DNA of 64,000 nt from Rhynchosporium graminicola (Eukaryota; Ascomycota; Leotiomycetes; Helotiales; Ploettnerulaceae). Positions within the stretch are counted from its first letter, which is position 1, and each line of letters begins with the position of its first letter. Below, in pieces: positions 1 through 11,049 of the stretch. A program made the position numbers and the translations under genes. The notes under the pieces were generated by a model. It was given only the letters and a program-made list of their open reading frames with translations, was not told the DNA's origin and ran no database searches. The stretch lies in NCBI GenBank assembly GCA_900074885.1, contig FJUW01000022.1, positions 529,467 to 593,466 on the forward strand, written 5' to 3'.

Positions 1-94
1 TCAGTCCTCACGATGTCCTGTAAGCAGGTATTCGCCAGAGTTAGACATTCGTGCCACTCCTGAAAACTCGTTAAATCCGTGGACAATCTCCAAA

Positions 95-1360
95 ATGACA
101 GCACCACTTCGGCACAAAAATGATGTTACTCCTACGTTGGCGTCGGCTCCTATTCTGCTCCAGAACGCTTCGCATACCATGCGTAATTATTTACCAATAC
201 CCCATCACTCATCTGATCCCGTCTCGACTGATGCCGAATCACTTGCTTCAATACGTGTAGCACCCCCGCGCCATGTAGTCAATAGAGATGATATTTCTAT
301 ATTGCCTGAACCATCTTCACTTTCTACGAACCGCGAACCTCGAAGACAGTCAGACCAACCGTTCATGTTAAACCCCATTCTGTATTCAAAAACCGCTGAG
401 TCCGATGACGGTTTAATGCTTGGAGAGGATTCCGAGACCTTCAGAAAAAGCAAGAACGACTTCCACAGCGCCAGAGCCATATTCGATGGTTCTATGCAGC
501 GATTCCCTCGTCAAAGCGATCCAAGGAAGTCCAAAGGGATGAACATGCCATTCGTCCCTCCTATCAGAGCCGGCAACCACATTGAACCGCAGGATGATTT
601 GCGACAAACAACTCTTGAGGGGGGAATTACACATAAAGCACCAGGCCAAAACGGGCGTGTACCAACCAGCTTGGATCCAGACCAGAATGATGAGCTTGCG
701 TGGGCTATGGACTTCGAACACAGGAAGGAGAATGCTACTCGTCATCGGAGGAAAGAGATTGTAGCTGCTCGTGCAGAGGCCAAAGCAGAAGCAGAAGCAG
801 AACTTGTGGCTCCAACCATCAGACGTGGGCGCCGACTTCAGAATAGCAATTGTTACGCCGGGGGGATTGATACGGATGAAACAAGCAAATCACCCCACAA
901 AAATCGATATAATGCTGCCATAGCCAACCTTGAGACGAATGAAGCAGCTCCTGGTGGTGAAGATGCAGCGAAACAGTCCTTCAAGACCTCTTTACCGGAT
1001 GGTGATCCTCGAGCATACCTCATGAGACGCCAAAAGTCATTGTTACCATCTGTACGAGGCGGATTATTGAAGCCAATGCGGGCCAAGTCCACACGGCTTC
1101 CTTTGGAAAGAATTCCACAAGCACAGAATATGCACAATGTACTGTTGAAATGTCCTGTTGACATCGGTACAATCCAAGACTGCGTTGGAAAAATCTCAAC
1201 TCACGACCAATATGTTCGTGGTGCAAATCAGTCTAATGGTTTGCAGATGTCTGTCTCAGAAGCAGAGATGGCGGAGAAGAGAGTTCAGAAAGTTGTTGAG
1301 AAGTGGATGGAGAGGTGTCCCAAAAAGAGAGATGATGTCAACTACGATTTTGAAAACTAG
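95..1360 (+). CDS. hypothetical protein, 421 aa
   Basis: A single uninterrupted reading frame of 421 codons. It starts at an ATG in a good fungal context (AAAATGA) and ends at TAG. I do not recognise a domain. The N-terminal 200 residues are polar and probably disordered. Residues about 215-240 form a charged Ala/Glu-rich helical stretch (AEAKAEAEAEL), followed by a basic patch (RRGRR). The last 40 residues form another charged helix (AEKRVQKVVEKWMERC). There is no signal peptide or membrane segment. The gene lies upstream of and parallel to the PLP enzyme, about 600 bp apart. Codon use looks like that of the other genes in the window, so I believe it is real, but the function is unknown. A short upstream exon cannot be excluded because the window begins only 94 bp before the ATG. 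Confidence 0.7.
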   Translation: MTAPLRHKNDVTPTLASAPILLQNASHTMRNYLPIPHHSSDPVSTDAESLASIRVAPPRHVVNRDDISILPEPSSLSTNREPRRQSDQPFMLNPILYSKTAESDDGLMLGEDSETFRKSKNDFHSARAIFDGSMQRFPRQSDPRKSKGMNMPFVPPIRAGNHIEPQDDLRQTTLEGGITHKAPGQNGRVPTSLDPDQNDELAWAMDFEHRKENATRHRRKEIVAARAEAKAEAEAELVAPTIRRGRRLQNSNCYAGGIDTDETSKSPHKNRYNAAIANLETNEAAPGGEDAAKQSFKTSLPDGDPRAYLMRRQKSLLPSVRGGLLKPMRAKSTRLPLERIPQAQNMHNVLLKCPVDIGTIQDCVGKISTHDQYVRGANQSNGLQMSVSEAEMAEKRVQKVVEKWMERCPKKRDDVNYDFEN

Positions 1361-1966
1361 ATTCGTATTGATTAGCTTGGCATTTTAGACTGGCCCCGGA
1401 ATTTATATTTCTTGGAATATTTGGATGAGAAGGAGTATGAATGGGAGGAGACACAGATTGGCGTTTGCTCAGTTGCATATATACCACGATACCCATTTGC
1501 TTTACTAGGCTGAATATAAACTGAATTCTGCCACTAGCCACTGAGAACTGAAATTAGCATTTTCTGTGCTAACTGTATCTGTCTGTGATCATGGATATTG
1601 CTTTCGAATTTCATACTTATCGAGCAGAAATGATCTACGCACCGGAGAGATATCCGACAGAACGGGGACATGGATGAAAAATCGACCACTCACGCCCTTG
1701 CCATCCCCGAGATTTATGAATCGAATTAATATATTTCGGCATCTTGGCTTGTTGATTTACGAATAAAGAAGCGAGATTGCACCATCAAGAAGGCACGGAG
1801 GCGATCGTACGTCGCACGCTAGCGACCCCCACCTCCACTTTCGATTAGCAAGGGCGTAAGTGAATGTACAAGATATTGATCCAAACCCCGAGCTGTAGAT
1901 TATATCAACTCGCCACCTCGATTAAAAGTTCCGTTGTGCTCTTAGTTGAATTGACCAGTAACAGTC
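1361..1966. other. intergenic, no gene seen
   Basis: This is the spacer between the hypothetical gene and the PLP enzyme. Only short unsupported open frames are present. The last 100 bp are the likely promoter and 5' UTR of the PLP enzyme gene; nothing specific is recognisable. Confidence 0.5.
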
Positions 1967-3296
1967 ATGGCCACTCTAGATGTCAAAAGTCTCAGCCTCG
2001 AGAATAAGGAAGATCACATTCCGGATCAAAGCCTCGCCGAATTCTCACTCTCATCGAAAACAATCCATGCCGATGACTACTTAAATGAGGGCACAGATGT
2101 TGCACCTCCAATGCATGTCTCAACTACATTTCGCTATGATCGAAATCCAGACAATTTGAAATCAATGAGAGATCGTCAGGTACATTCTATCATTACATAT
2201 GACATTCTAAAACTTGAAGACCTAGCTGATCAAATCATCACAGCCCGGCGAGTCATTTGACAGTCACATCTACTCTCGTCATACTGCACCAAACACCACT
2301 CGTTTCGAGGCCATCCTCTCAGATATTCTCAAAGGTCCGACTCTGACTTACGGGTCCGGCTTGAGTGCTTTCCACGCCTTGCTAGTCTTCTTGAATCCCA
2401 AGCATATTTCCATCGGGGATGGCTACCACGGCTGCCACGGCGTCATTGGCATTCATCAGAAACTCACAGGACTCAAGAAGATCTCTCTGGATTGCCCAGC
2501 TGAAGATCTTTACCCTGGAGATATCGTGCATGTCGAGACGCCGCTGAATCCTACAGGTACAGCATACAACCTGAAAGCATTTGCCGAAAAAGCTCATTCA
2601 AGAGGCGCTTTTCTTACTGTTGATGCTACGTTTGGACCACCGCCCCTTCAGGATCCTTTTCTCTGGGGTGCGGATATCGTCCTGCATAGTGGTACCAAAT
2701 ATGTCGGTGGTCACTCAGATATGCTTTGTGGTATTCTGGCCGTGAATCCGAAGCGTGAAGGATGGTTCGAAAAACTTAGTGCTGAGAGAGTATTCATTGG
2801 GAATGTTATGGGGAATATGGAAGGGTGGTTAGGTATCCGGAGTGTGCGGACATTGGAAATTCGGGTTGAGAGACAGGCTGCCAACGCCGCGAAATTGGTT
2901 ACTTGGTTAGACGACGCGCTGCATCCTGAGAAAGACAGTGGTTCCAAAGACGGCGAGATAATACGCAAAGTTTTGGCCAAGATAGAACATGCTAGCCTGC
3001 AGGCTGAGGATATCAAGGATGGATGGTTGACCAAGCAGATGCCGAATGGGTTTGGACCAGTCTTTTCCATCTGTTTAAAAGATATGAAAATGGCGCGTCA
3101 GTTCCCAAGTACTCTGAAGTTATTCCATCATGCGACTAGTTTGGGTGGTGTTGAGAGCTTGATTGAGTGGCGTTCGATGTCGGATTCTACTGTGGATACT
3201 AGTTTGTTAAGGATCAGTATTGGGCTTGAGGGGTGGGAAGATCTGAGAGATGACTTGCTCCAAGGTTTCAAAGCTCTTGCGGCACAGATAGAATAG
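1967..3296 (+). CDS. Cys/Met-metabolism PLP-dependent enzyme (cystathionine gamma-synthase/beta-lyase family)
   Basis: Two exons, 1967-2179 and 2244-3296, are joined across a 64-bp GT..CAG intron in phase 0, giving 421 aa. The product belongs to the trans-sulfuration PLP enzymes that make or break the C-S bond of cystathionine or a related thioether. Visible signatures are YGSGLSAFHAL (cofactor phosphate region), ETPLNPTG, the Asp of VDATF (about residue 199) that pairs with the PLP pyridine nitrogen, and HSGTKYVGGHSD with the Schiff-base lysine at about residue 223. The length fits cystathionine beta-lyase-size enzymes and is much shorter than fungal Str2-type cystathionine gamma-synthases. 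There is no clear targeting peptide. The exact substrate cannot be assigned from sequence alone. It sits next to a degraded accessory region, so a specialised rather than core methionine role is possible. Confidence 0.88.
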
Positions 3297-3534
3297 ATAG
3301 GATAGGTACTTCAGGTACACGTTTACAATAATAAGGACTTGCGAGTCATGATTCTTACATACCTCTATAATAAAGATACTATATCTGAGTCCAAGCAATC
3401 TTCACTTCCTAATTTAATGCTCTATTCATGGATAACATACACAAAATGGCACGAAAAACTCATGTTTAATTGCCTGGCCGCTGGAACGAAATTCATAAAA
3501 TTCATCTTCAGTTTCCGACACAACATGTCCCAGA

Positions 3535-4140
3535 TCGTCCTACGCTCACGGTCCCCATGCCCTCAAAGCCTCTGGATAGCTTTTCAAGTGACTGTCGAAC
3601 TTGCCGCAGCGACTGATACGTAGAAGCATCAAGCACAGCATACAAACAGCCCAGCTCAAACAGTATCTCAGCATCCGTCGAGTGAATCCAGGAGACAAAA
3701 CAAAGGGTTCAAGCAATGGAGATTCGAAATCAGGTTCAGATTCCTGCAGAAGTTCTTGAAAATGGCGCCGGTGTATGTGGTGGATATTGCTGGGAGTAGG
3801 GCTTGAGATTCGGAGGTGATGGCAGTCAAGTAGTTCGTCGTGCAGAGCATGTGTATTAAAACACCTGCGACTCCTAGGTAATCAATCTCGCCGCGAAGGG
3901 GCTATCATGTGGCGTAGGCCGCTGAGGTGTATTTCTTCTTCTTCGGCGTCCCCAGTTATGCTCTGATTAGCAAAATTGGTTATAACCCTCAAAAGTGTTT
4001 ATGTTCATGTACAGGATGATTGGGAGATGCACGAAGATGTGAGTGAGGAGCAGAACAGCAGATATTTCCTCATCGCTCACTGTGTAAGGAGGATTTTATT
4101 TAACAGAGTTTGATTGACTATAGCTGCGGCAAGCCCTGTG
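3535..4140 (-). pseudogene. remnant of a fungal-specific transcription factor (C-terminal TF domain)
   Basis: On the minus strand, protein-like text runs through all three frames in turn. Around 4140-4030 there are short pieces resembling the helical start of the domain (GLAAAIVNQTLL, then DEEISAVLLLTH). Next come ITGDAEEEEIHLSGLRHMIA, then IDYLGVAGVLIHMLCT in another frame. FESPLLEPFVLSPGFTRRML follows in a third, then ILFELGCLYAVLDASTYQSL near 3640. The GLRHMI..(R)DYLG pattern matches the middle of the fungal Zn2Cys6-associated regulatory domain, where GLRRMVELRGG-type text is common; this assignment comes from memory of the family. At least three frame changes with no plausible introns, and no N-terminal zinc cluster nearby, indicate a decayed gene. 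Confidence 0.5.
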
Positions 4141-5461
4141 GGATTTCGGAAATACTGGGAGTGAATCTAGGTTGGGAAAAGTGGAGCTTTATCCCTGTTG
4201 TCAGCAAAAAGAAGTACTCTAGAATTCTAAAATACAGTAACGATTAGACATAAGCAGGAAGAGATGGTGTCAGCATGATGGTCAGGACAGTTGTAACATG
4301 TAGATTTGAAAGAAGAGTATTGAGAGGTTATCGAGGTACGACTTGCTTGTGCTGCTACACTCAAGGTATCCGGAGCTTCGGTTGCTTAATCTGACATATT
4401 CTATGGCAGGTCATTGCCGTCAGATGATCTACCAGCTTGATCGTCACAACTTGTGCCCTCACACGAGGTCCCTTTCTCTTCCTTGGCCTCGGAGCATCTT
4501 TACTACAGCTCGTGATATTTCTAAAGTGGACTTGATAATTTTTACACACCGGTTCTTCTTCATTGCACTAGACCAAGTCAGTAGATTTATCTCAAATGGA
4601 AGGAGACTGCTCTGATCTTCACTTTCCGAAATTTTCAGGCTTTGCGGCTAGTGGAGGAGTTTTTGTGTACCCTTTGTGGCACTGGATTGGAGTGGAAGTA
4701 TTGAACATGTTCCATGGTGACAATCTTGCAGAACAGTACGAAATATGGTCATTTGGCTTTCTCAAACCATGTTAGGAATCGGGTTAATTGTTGGTCGATG
4801 GTTCGAGCCGAGACTGAGATATCAGCACTAACCCCGACTGGAACGATGAATGGTCTTGGAATTAGCGATTGGCCAGGTCGTAAACAACAAGTCTCAAATC
4901 TTCATATCTTGCCGAAGATAAGCTTACCCCATGGAATCTGACGTCTTAGGGCTGAATTCTGCTACGGCGCTTACATGGGTAGATCAAGGTTGAGAAAACC
5001 AGTAATAGGTCAACTAACGTGTAACGCCTAAAGCATGCTCGGCTTCGGAAGCGGAAGTCTAGAAGCCTAGTTCTGTACTTGTCTAGATTAATACCGTTTC
5101 GGATATTTAATGCCTCTTACAGTGAGCCAAAGTAACACTTGCCTGATCCTTGACTGACTGTCATCTGAGAGAAATTCAGGTTCTCAGTACGGAGGGGTCT
5201 TTCTATCCAATACCCCCGTAGATTGGGTCACCTGCTGTAATCATACCAGGGGCGATTTGGCAAAGTCGTCCTCGTACTATCATGCCACTTAGCAATCCAT
5301 GCTTTAGAAGATGCAGGATATGTCTATAAAAAGAAGCTGTCTTCTATAATAATTTGGTCTTCGTAAATAAAAGAAGAATACTCTTCGATCAATATTCAAT
5401 AATTACAAAAAGGAAGCACTCTTTTTCTTACCCATTCACCGAGTTATCGCCAGTCTTCGCA
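4141..5461. other. intergenic, no gene seen
   Basis: Short open frames on both strands have no recognisable protein signature. The left part may contain the eroded 5' half of the transcription-factor relic. The right end is AT-rich with a TATAAAAAG-like stretch near 5323 that could be the TATA region of the hydrolase gene. Confidence 0.4.
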
Positions 5462-6463
5462 ATGTCTAAACCATCGATCGTTTTTTGCCATGGAGCCTGG
5501 CACGGACCGAGATTCTTCGACAAAGTCATCGCTATTCTCGAGCCACTTGGCTATAGATGCGTTACTTTCTCATTTCCAGGGACTGGAAATGTACCTGCGG
5601 TTGAATCGCTCGATGAGGATATTGCGGCTGTCAGAGCGGTTGTTTTGAAAGAAATCGATGCCGGTTTCGACGTCGTGGTTTCTCCGCATAGCTGGGGAGG
5701 CGTACCTACGTGTAGCGCTTTGGACGGTCTCAGTATAGCGGAAAGGCGACGAGACGGAAAGCCTGGAGGAGTCATGAAGTTGGCTTTTGTGTCTGCATTT
5801 GTTCTCCCAGAAGAAACCAGCGTTGAAGATGTCATTGGAGGTGCTCCACCATTTTGGGTTCCTGATGAAGTCAGTATGGATTATTTCGTTGCAATGGATG
5901 TTGCTAACATAATCACAGGATGGGAACTTCAAGCTGCCAGATGACGTTAGCAAGGCAATCTTCTACCACGACCTTCCATCCGATGAAGCTGATGAGTGGG
6001 TTTCTCAACTAAAGTCTCAATCGCTTACGACATGCTTGACAAAGACCACATCAGCTGCTTGGAAGAAAATCCCATCGACGTATTTAATTTGCGAAAACGA
6101 TCGTAGGTACTAGGAAGCCCGCATATTGTTCCTCTTTCTGAATGGCTCAGGAGTAATTCGAAATAGTTCTTATCCTCTTCTCCCGACTCAGACTCATCAT
6201 GATGCGGTCGTCGCTGACCTCTTTATCACTTAGGCCCGATCCCTCTTCAACTACAGGAATCGATGATTGCAACAATCAAAGAGGAAGGGGGGATTATTGA
6301 TACTGAACGACTATTCGTGTCTCACAGTCCACATCTGGTGATACCTGAGAAAGTGGTGGGCTTTCTGAGACGAGCAGCAGGCGAGGACTGGAAAAAGGTA
6401 TTTTATGAAAGCTTGTTACAAGATGATGAGAATCAAACACTAATGAGAAGTAATCAGGCATGA
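5462..6463 (+). CDS. alpha/beta hydrolase (AB_hydrolase_6 / salicylate-esterase-like)
   Basis: Three exons (5462-5869, 5919-6102, 6234-6463) with introns of 49 and 131 bp give 273 aa. The start is the ATG that opens MSKPSIVFCHGAWHG; the upstream in-frame extension lacks an ATG. The fold is that of small fungal and plant esterases of the MES/HNL type. Residues 10-15 are HGAWHG (oxyanion hole), Ser77 lies in PHSWGG (nucleophile elbow), Asp197 in CEND, and His228 in SHSPH. The triad is therefore complete and the gene appears functional, although its neighbours on both sides are decayed. There is no signal peptide, so a cytosolic enzyme is likely. The substrate is unknown; such enzymes hydrolyse small esters or act in secondary-metabolite clusters. 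Confidence 0.82.
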
Positions 6464-6639
6464 TCCTGTATCAGGACTCAATCATAAAGATATTCCTGTA
6501 TGGTTCCAAACTTGCAGACCAAGAATCTCATTATGTTTCTTGAGATATTTCCATTCAGAAGGCCTCTCCATAATGTAGTATCCATGAAATATGAGCCCTA
6601 GCTAACTAGTCTCCGCTGACTCCCGGTAAAGCGAAATTG

Positions 6640-7000
6640 GTGCGATGTGCGTGCTTCGATTACATGATTTTTTTGTCGTTGACACCCAAACAAGTCTTGA
6701 AGTCCAAGATCGAGGAAAGAAATTTAGCGTTTTATGTATCAACCGAGTCTCCCCCACAAGCTGCCAACAACACCTCCTGAAATTTTCCACCCCCGAAGCA
6801 TAACAACACTGCGGCCTTCATAGCTGATGACGACACACTAGACATAATTGGGAACGGAATGTATTCTGGGGATGCTGTACAAATTAAATTGCTGGATCTG
6901 CACCCCTTGGTATCCTCGCTGCTTGACCCCAAAGGCAGCCGAGATGTACTTGAACAAGAACAAGCAGACATCCAGTGGTTCGAGGGCCTCTAACTCGCTA
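6640..7000 (+). pseudogene. unassigned coding remnant
   Basis: Two short stretches read like real protein but are interrupted by stops. From about 6690 a frame gives VDTQTSLEVQDRGKKFSVL, ending at a TAA near 6800. A second frame, 6781-7000, gives AAFIADDDTLDIIGNGMYSG and then LLDLHPLVSSLLDPKGSRDV before a stop. Composition and phase suggest a broken exon pair. I do not recognise the family. It lies between the intact hydrolase and the NmrA pseudogene and may be part of the same decayed locus. Confidence 0.25.
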
Positions 7001-7379
7001 CATCAGCAGTCAATATATCAGTGGTCTTACTATCCTCCCAAGTGAAAATTCCTTGATATTCTGCGACACAATGACTATAACCTCCGGCAATGTCGACTGG
7101 TCTGGCACGGAAATATATGTACACAAATGTATGCATTTTTTAAGTGCTCAAACATCCCCCATTGTGTAGATTAGGGAAATCCATTAGACCGGAGTGCGGC
7201 TTTCCCGGCAATGCTTGCTGTACCGGTCCATATGAGATGAGCAAGTCTGGGACTGTCTGTGTTGTGCGTCCTCTGTTTCACTAAATATTCTTGGAAAATT
7301 GTCCTTCCATCCATCAAGATGCCTCGCGATGTCCGCACAATAAGGTGGCCTTCGCAGGTTTAAGCGACATTTTCATATT
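7001..7379. other. intergenic, no gene seen
   Basis: No convincing coding sequence or RNA gene. This is probably the former promoter region of the NmrA-like pseudogene. Confidence 0.4.
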
Positions 7380-8197
7380 GTGATGTCCTCTATTCTAAAT
7401 CCACATTAATATCGCATAGGCACCTGGTGACTTTGGTCCTGCTATCCTTAAAGAGCCTCTTGATTTTGAACTCTTGGAGACTAGCGTTTCGACTCGCCGA
7501 TCTAGCAACCATAACTTCTCCTCCCAAGTCAAGGTTATCAAAGTGGACTATACAGATCTCGAATCTCTGACGAGTACTCTTGTAGACCAAGATACACTGG
7601 TGTCGGCCATTGGAACACTTGCTATTCCCTCTCAGAAACCTCTCATCGATGCTGCCGTCAATGCTGGTGTGAAGATTAAACTCCTTTCGATTTCGGTTCT
7701 GAGCTCAAAAATTTTCTCACAAGAGCTCTCCCAGTCTTCACAGCCAAGGTCGAGACCAAGGAATATTTAGACTCAGTGGCCACGATGTCTGCAACCAGCT
7801 ACACTCGGATCTACACCGGCCGACTCCTCGATTGGGGCTTGAGAGATAGTATATATCTGCATTTCGAGGAACGGGTGGCAGACATTTGCGAGGGCGGAGA
7901 TCATCTTTCAGTACCAGTCGTCTTTCTACAGTCGGTAAAGCAGTGAGGGGAGTTCTCACACATCCGCGAGAGACTTCGGACCGCGCTATCTGGGTGAAAG
8001 ATATCGATGTATCTCAAAATCAGCTGTTGCAGCTTGCTCATTGCGTAACGCCTGGAGACACATGGGATTTAAAGCAAGTGAATACTGCGTTTATGGAAAG
8101 AGGATCCCTTGCACAGTTCCAAAGGAATGAAAATGGCCCGACGGCAGTGTTGAGTCTATTGAAGCGGGCTATGTTTGCCTCCGAGTATGGCAACTAG
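7380..8197 (+). pseudogene. NmrA-like / isoflavone-reductase-like NAD(P)-binding protein, frameshifted
   Basis: The reading order is clear but uses three frames. The first part (about 7420-7675) has APGDFGPAILKE, the eroded Rossmann GxxGxxG region, then VKVIKVDYTDLESL and VSAIGTLAIPSQKPLIDAA, which is typical NmrA text. After VNAGVK one base is missing near 7680 and the frame moves to FGSELKNFLTRALPVF, then TKEYLDSVATMSATSYTRIY and LLDWGLRD. A second one-base loss near 7908 shifts the frame to STSRLSTVGKAVRGVLTHP, then IWVKDIDVSQNQLL, ending at TAG near 8197. The start is also unclear. Intact relatives are about 300 aa atypical SDR oxidoreductases or redox-sensing regulators. With two deletions and no ATG-linked first exon, I call it a pseudogene unless both indels are sequence errors. 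Confidence 0.75.
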
Positions 8198-8750
8198 TTT
8201 AAGCATATACACAACATGTTAGTCATTCCTTCCCATTTATTATTTATTGATGCTTTCTATGAACTCGAAAAATCTTAGACCAGCAATACAAACATATTTT
8301 CAAATGTACTGGACATAACCCGCATCTCCGAACAAGATCTCGTGGAGCTTGTTGCAAACATTTCTGGAAGAAACAAGTAGCACGGCTTAGTTGGGACTTC
8401 ATTTCGAACTTGATGAATCTCTACAAATGTTATTTTGGAACGTGCTATATGACCAATTACCATGACCATTCATCATTTTCATCTCTCTCCTATACTGTGG
8501 AAAGCGGAAAACCTAACAGGTTCTCTTTGTTACCAATATGCCTGCAAGGATTCGATAATTTTGTGCACCCCAAGGGAGGAACAAAAGATATTCGCTATTA
8601 ATACATTCCGCCTTAATCGTCATGTGCCGAAATTTCTTTGTTGGTTGTCGCTTGCGGATGTACAAATACGTTTGGAAGCAAAAACTTTGGGTTCCCTTAC
8701 TATTTAGATTTCTTCTCAGTAACCACTGGTACCTTCAAGAGGGATACAGA
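8198..8750. other. intergenic / likely 5' UTR
   Basis: An open frame continuous with the downstream gene runs back to about 8622, but its translation looks non-coding and the better start is the ATG at 8751. Nothing else is seen. Confidence 0.4.
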
Positions 8751-10827
8751 ATGGATTCAAAAAGTCTGCCATTCCGGCCATTCTCTTTTGAGCCCGAAGA
8801 TCCAGGTAAATATCCATCGATCAGTGGTACAGAAAGATCCATCCCATCAGGTGCAAGCCAGCCATCACCTCGCTTTGCAGCCAACTGTGAAAGTAAAGAC
8901 AAACCCAGTGTTCCGCATCGAAGTCCACGACGAAGTCAGGTGTGGAACGAGGCCACAAAGACATGGGAAACAGTATCCCAAGAATTGCCTGGATACTCAT
9001 CGCAGATCGCTGGGTATCCAAACATCCAGGCGACAGCATCACCACGATCGCCCACACTGCAGTCACTACCCTCACCACGAATTTCAACCTTCCAAACTCC
9101 ATCAATATCACCATACCCATCACCACGATCGCCCAATTTCCAAACACTGCCCTCATCAAGATCTCAAGCCTTTCATATTCCATCACAATCACCACGATCA
9201 CCTCATGTTCCACTACTACCCTTACCACGACCTCCAGCCTTCAAAACTCCTTCATCATTACCACCCTCGCCAAAATCAGTGACTTTCCAGCAACATACCT
9301 CATCACCAACACCCCCCATGACGAAATCTTCCAAAAAGATTCTACAATTAACAGGTTATGATCCGAGATTTGAGCGTGCTATCCCACTAGAACATCAACA
9401 GCTACCCTCGCCCCAACCTCCTCCAAACTCACCTATACGTAGCATATCATCGAACAGCTCGGGGATTTTCTACAGTCAAGCTGACGCTGGCTCCAGACAT
9501 GAAGTAGCTTCTCCTAGGGACTCGGGTGATTCGCCCATTGTTCAGTCCTCGAAAGAACTGAGCGAGTATTTGACTTCGTCTATTTACAATATTTCCGAAC
9601 ATGGATCGCTTTTGTCCAATATATCGAGAACAAATTTCAAGAAGAGGTCGAAGTATGAGCAAGCAGTCTCACAACTACCAGCAGAAGGTGTTCCGCAAAC
9701 ACATTCGCAACTGCAAACGGAACAGAAAGAAGACAAAGAAGTGCCATCAACACCTCATCATTCGCCAAAGCCTAAAACCTCAGGTAAAACAGCTCCTCTC
9801 CCCAAAACTTTCGCCCAACAACACATCCACTTTTGTAATAACTCCGAAAAAGATACCACAAGCGCCCTCGAACACCGCATCCCCACAACACAATCTCTCG
9901 CACCCGCATCGCCAACCCAAAACCCAAGCCCCAAAGTCAAAGAACGCACAAAACTACAATATATTACCCTCGTGAAAGAAAAACAATCACTCTTCCGCTC
10001 CGCAAAAGACTCGCTCGAATGGGGCATCTACGATCTCAACTCTTCGAGTTCTAATAATCGCAACACCAACATCATATCGCCGAGTAGGAGACATACTACG
10101 ACGCCCGTAAGTCCCATGTTCAGCATGGAGAGCGATCACCTTGCGCTTTCTCCACCGCTTGGTTCGATTACGCCTGGCCAATTTCCAGAAAGATCAAGGT
10201 CGAGGAGATTTAGATTTGGATCTGAGTCTAAACATCTGCTGAAAAGCCCTTCTCCGTTCTCGCGTGGTTGGGCTCGGGAAGGGGGTGATGTAGGAGGAGA
10301 AGAAAGTGGAGTGTTGGGAGTGGGAGACATAGCAGAAGAAGCCGAAGAAGAAGAAACGGATTACATGCCCTCCCCCTCCACCGCACTGTCATTCAAACGT
10401 CGCGTATCAAGTACGCTTAAGAGCCTGTCTCCAGCCTCACCCTCATCATCTACATCTCCAACTACATCAGGTAAGAAAAAGAGGAGGGGTCCGCCGAGTA
10501 GTAAAAAATTCGTTATTACGAATGCGGCTAGGAGGGCTGATGGCCCGGCCACGCCTATACCGATGCCTTCGCTGTCGTATCTGTCGCAGAGACAGGGGTT
10601 TAAGGATGGTGTGATGAGAGGAAAGGAGGTGTTGGGGAAGGTGGGGAAGAGTGTGGTTGGGGCGAGTAAGGAGGAGAAGAGGAGGGAGAGTTTGAAGAAG
10701 AGGATCGTGGTTGTGGGGATCACGGATCAGAGTCCTGGTATGTTGATTTGATATTTTTTGAGCTGAGAAGAGGGTGAGAGATTGCTAACTATTTGGTGTA
10801 GATGGTAGAGTTGCGGAATGGCTTTGA
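8751..10827 (+). CDS. hypothetical Ser/Pro-rich protein with SPRSP repeats
   Basis: Exon 1 is 8751-10737. A 64-bp intron (10738-10801) leads to a tiny last exon, 10802-10827, giving 670 aa. The last exon changes the C-terminus from an unlikely read-through to TDQSPDGRVAEWL, which looks conserved and supports the splice. Most of the protein is low-complexity and disordered. Residues 97-185 hold about three degenerate copies of a 24-27-residue SPRSP/PSPR repeat. Further Ser/Thr-Pro motifs are possible proline-directed kinase sites. The C-terminal 150 residues are basic with KKKRR and KKRIVVVGITDQSP. There is no membrane segment or known domain. It could be a cytoskeletal or signalling scaffold, but that is a guess. 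The ATG at 8751 was chosen because the upstream in-frame text is not protein-like. Confidence 0.7.
9039..9300 (+). repeat. degenerate tandem repeat coding for SPRSP units
   Basis: About three to four units of 72-81 bp recur within the coding exon. Each contains a Pro-Arg-rich phrase such as TCACCACGATCGCCC (SPRSP), a FQTPS/FHIPS-like phrase and a PSPR phrase. Divergence between units suggests an old expansion. Confidence 0.6.
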
Positions 10828-11049
10828 AGAGTGGAACTTGTTCCAGGAAGTTTGAAAGATTGAAGACTCAGCCCGGATCTGGAATCTTGGGCGATATTTG
10901 AGAATGGGATCACAACTTAAATATAGACCTCGATTTTTGATATACTAGTGTATCAACAAATGACATCAATCACAATCCATCGTTTTGCTCATCAACCCTT
11001 GACATCCTCGCTTAGCCCCAAGTGCTTAGCGAACTACCCAGTGCACTAA

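Noticed and set aside
8622..8750. N-terminal extension of the Ser/Pro-rich protein
   Set aside because: The extension is in frame and has an ATG, but reads as non-coding (CRNFFVGCRLRMYKYVWKQK); the ATG at 8751 starts normal text.
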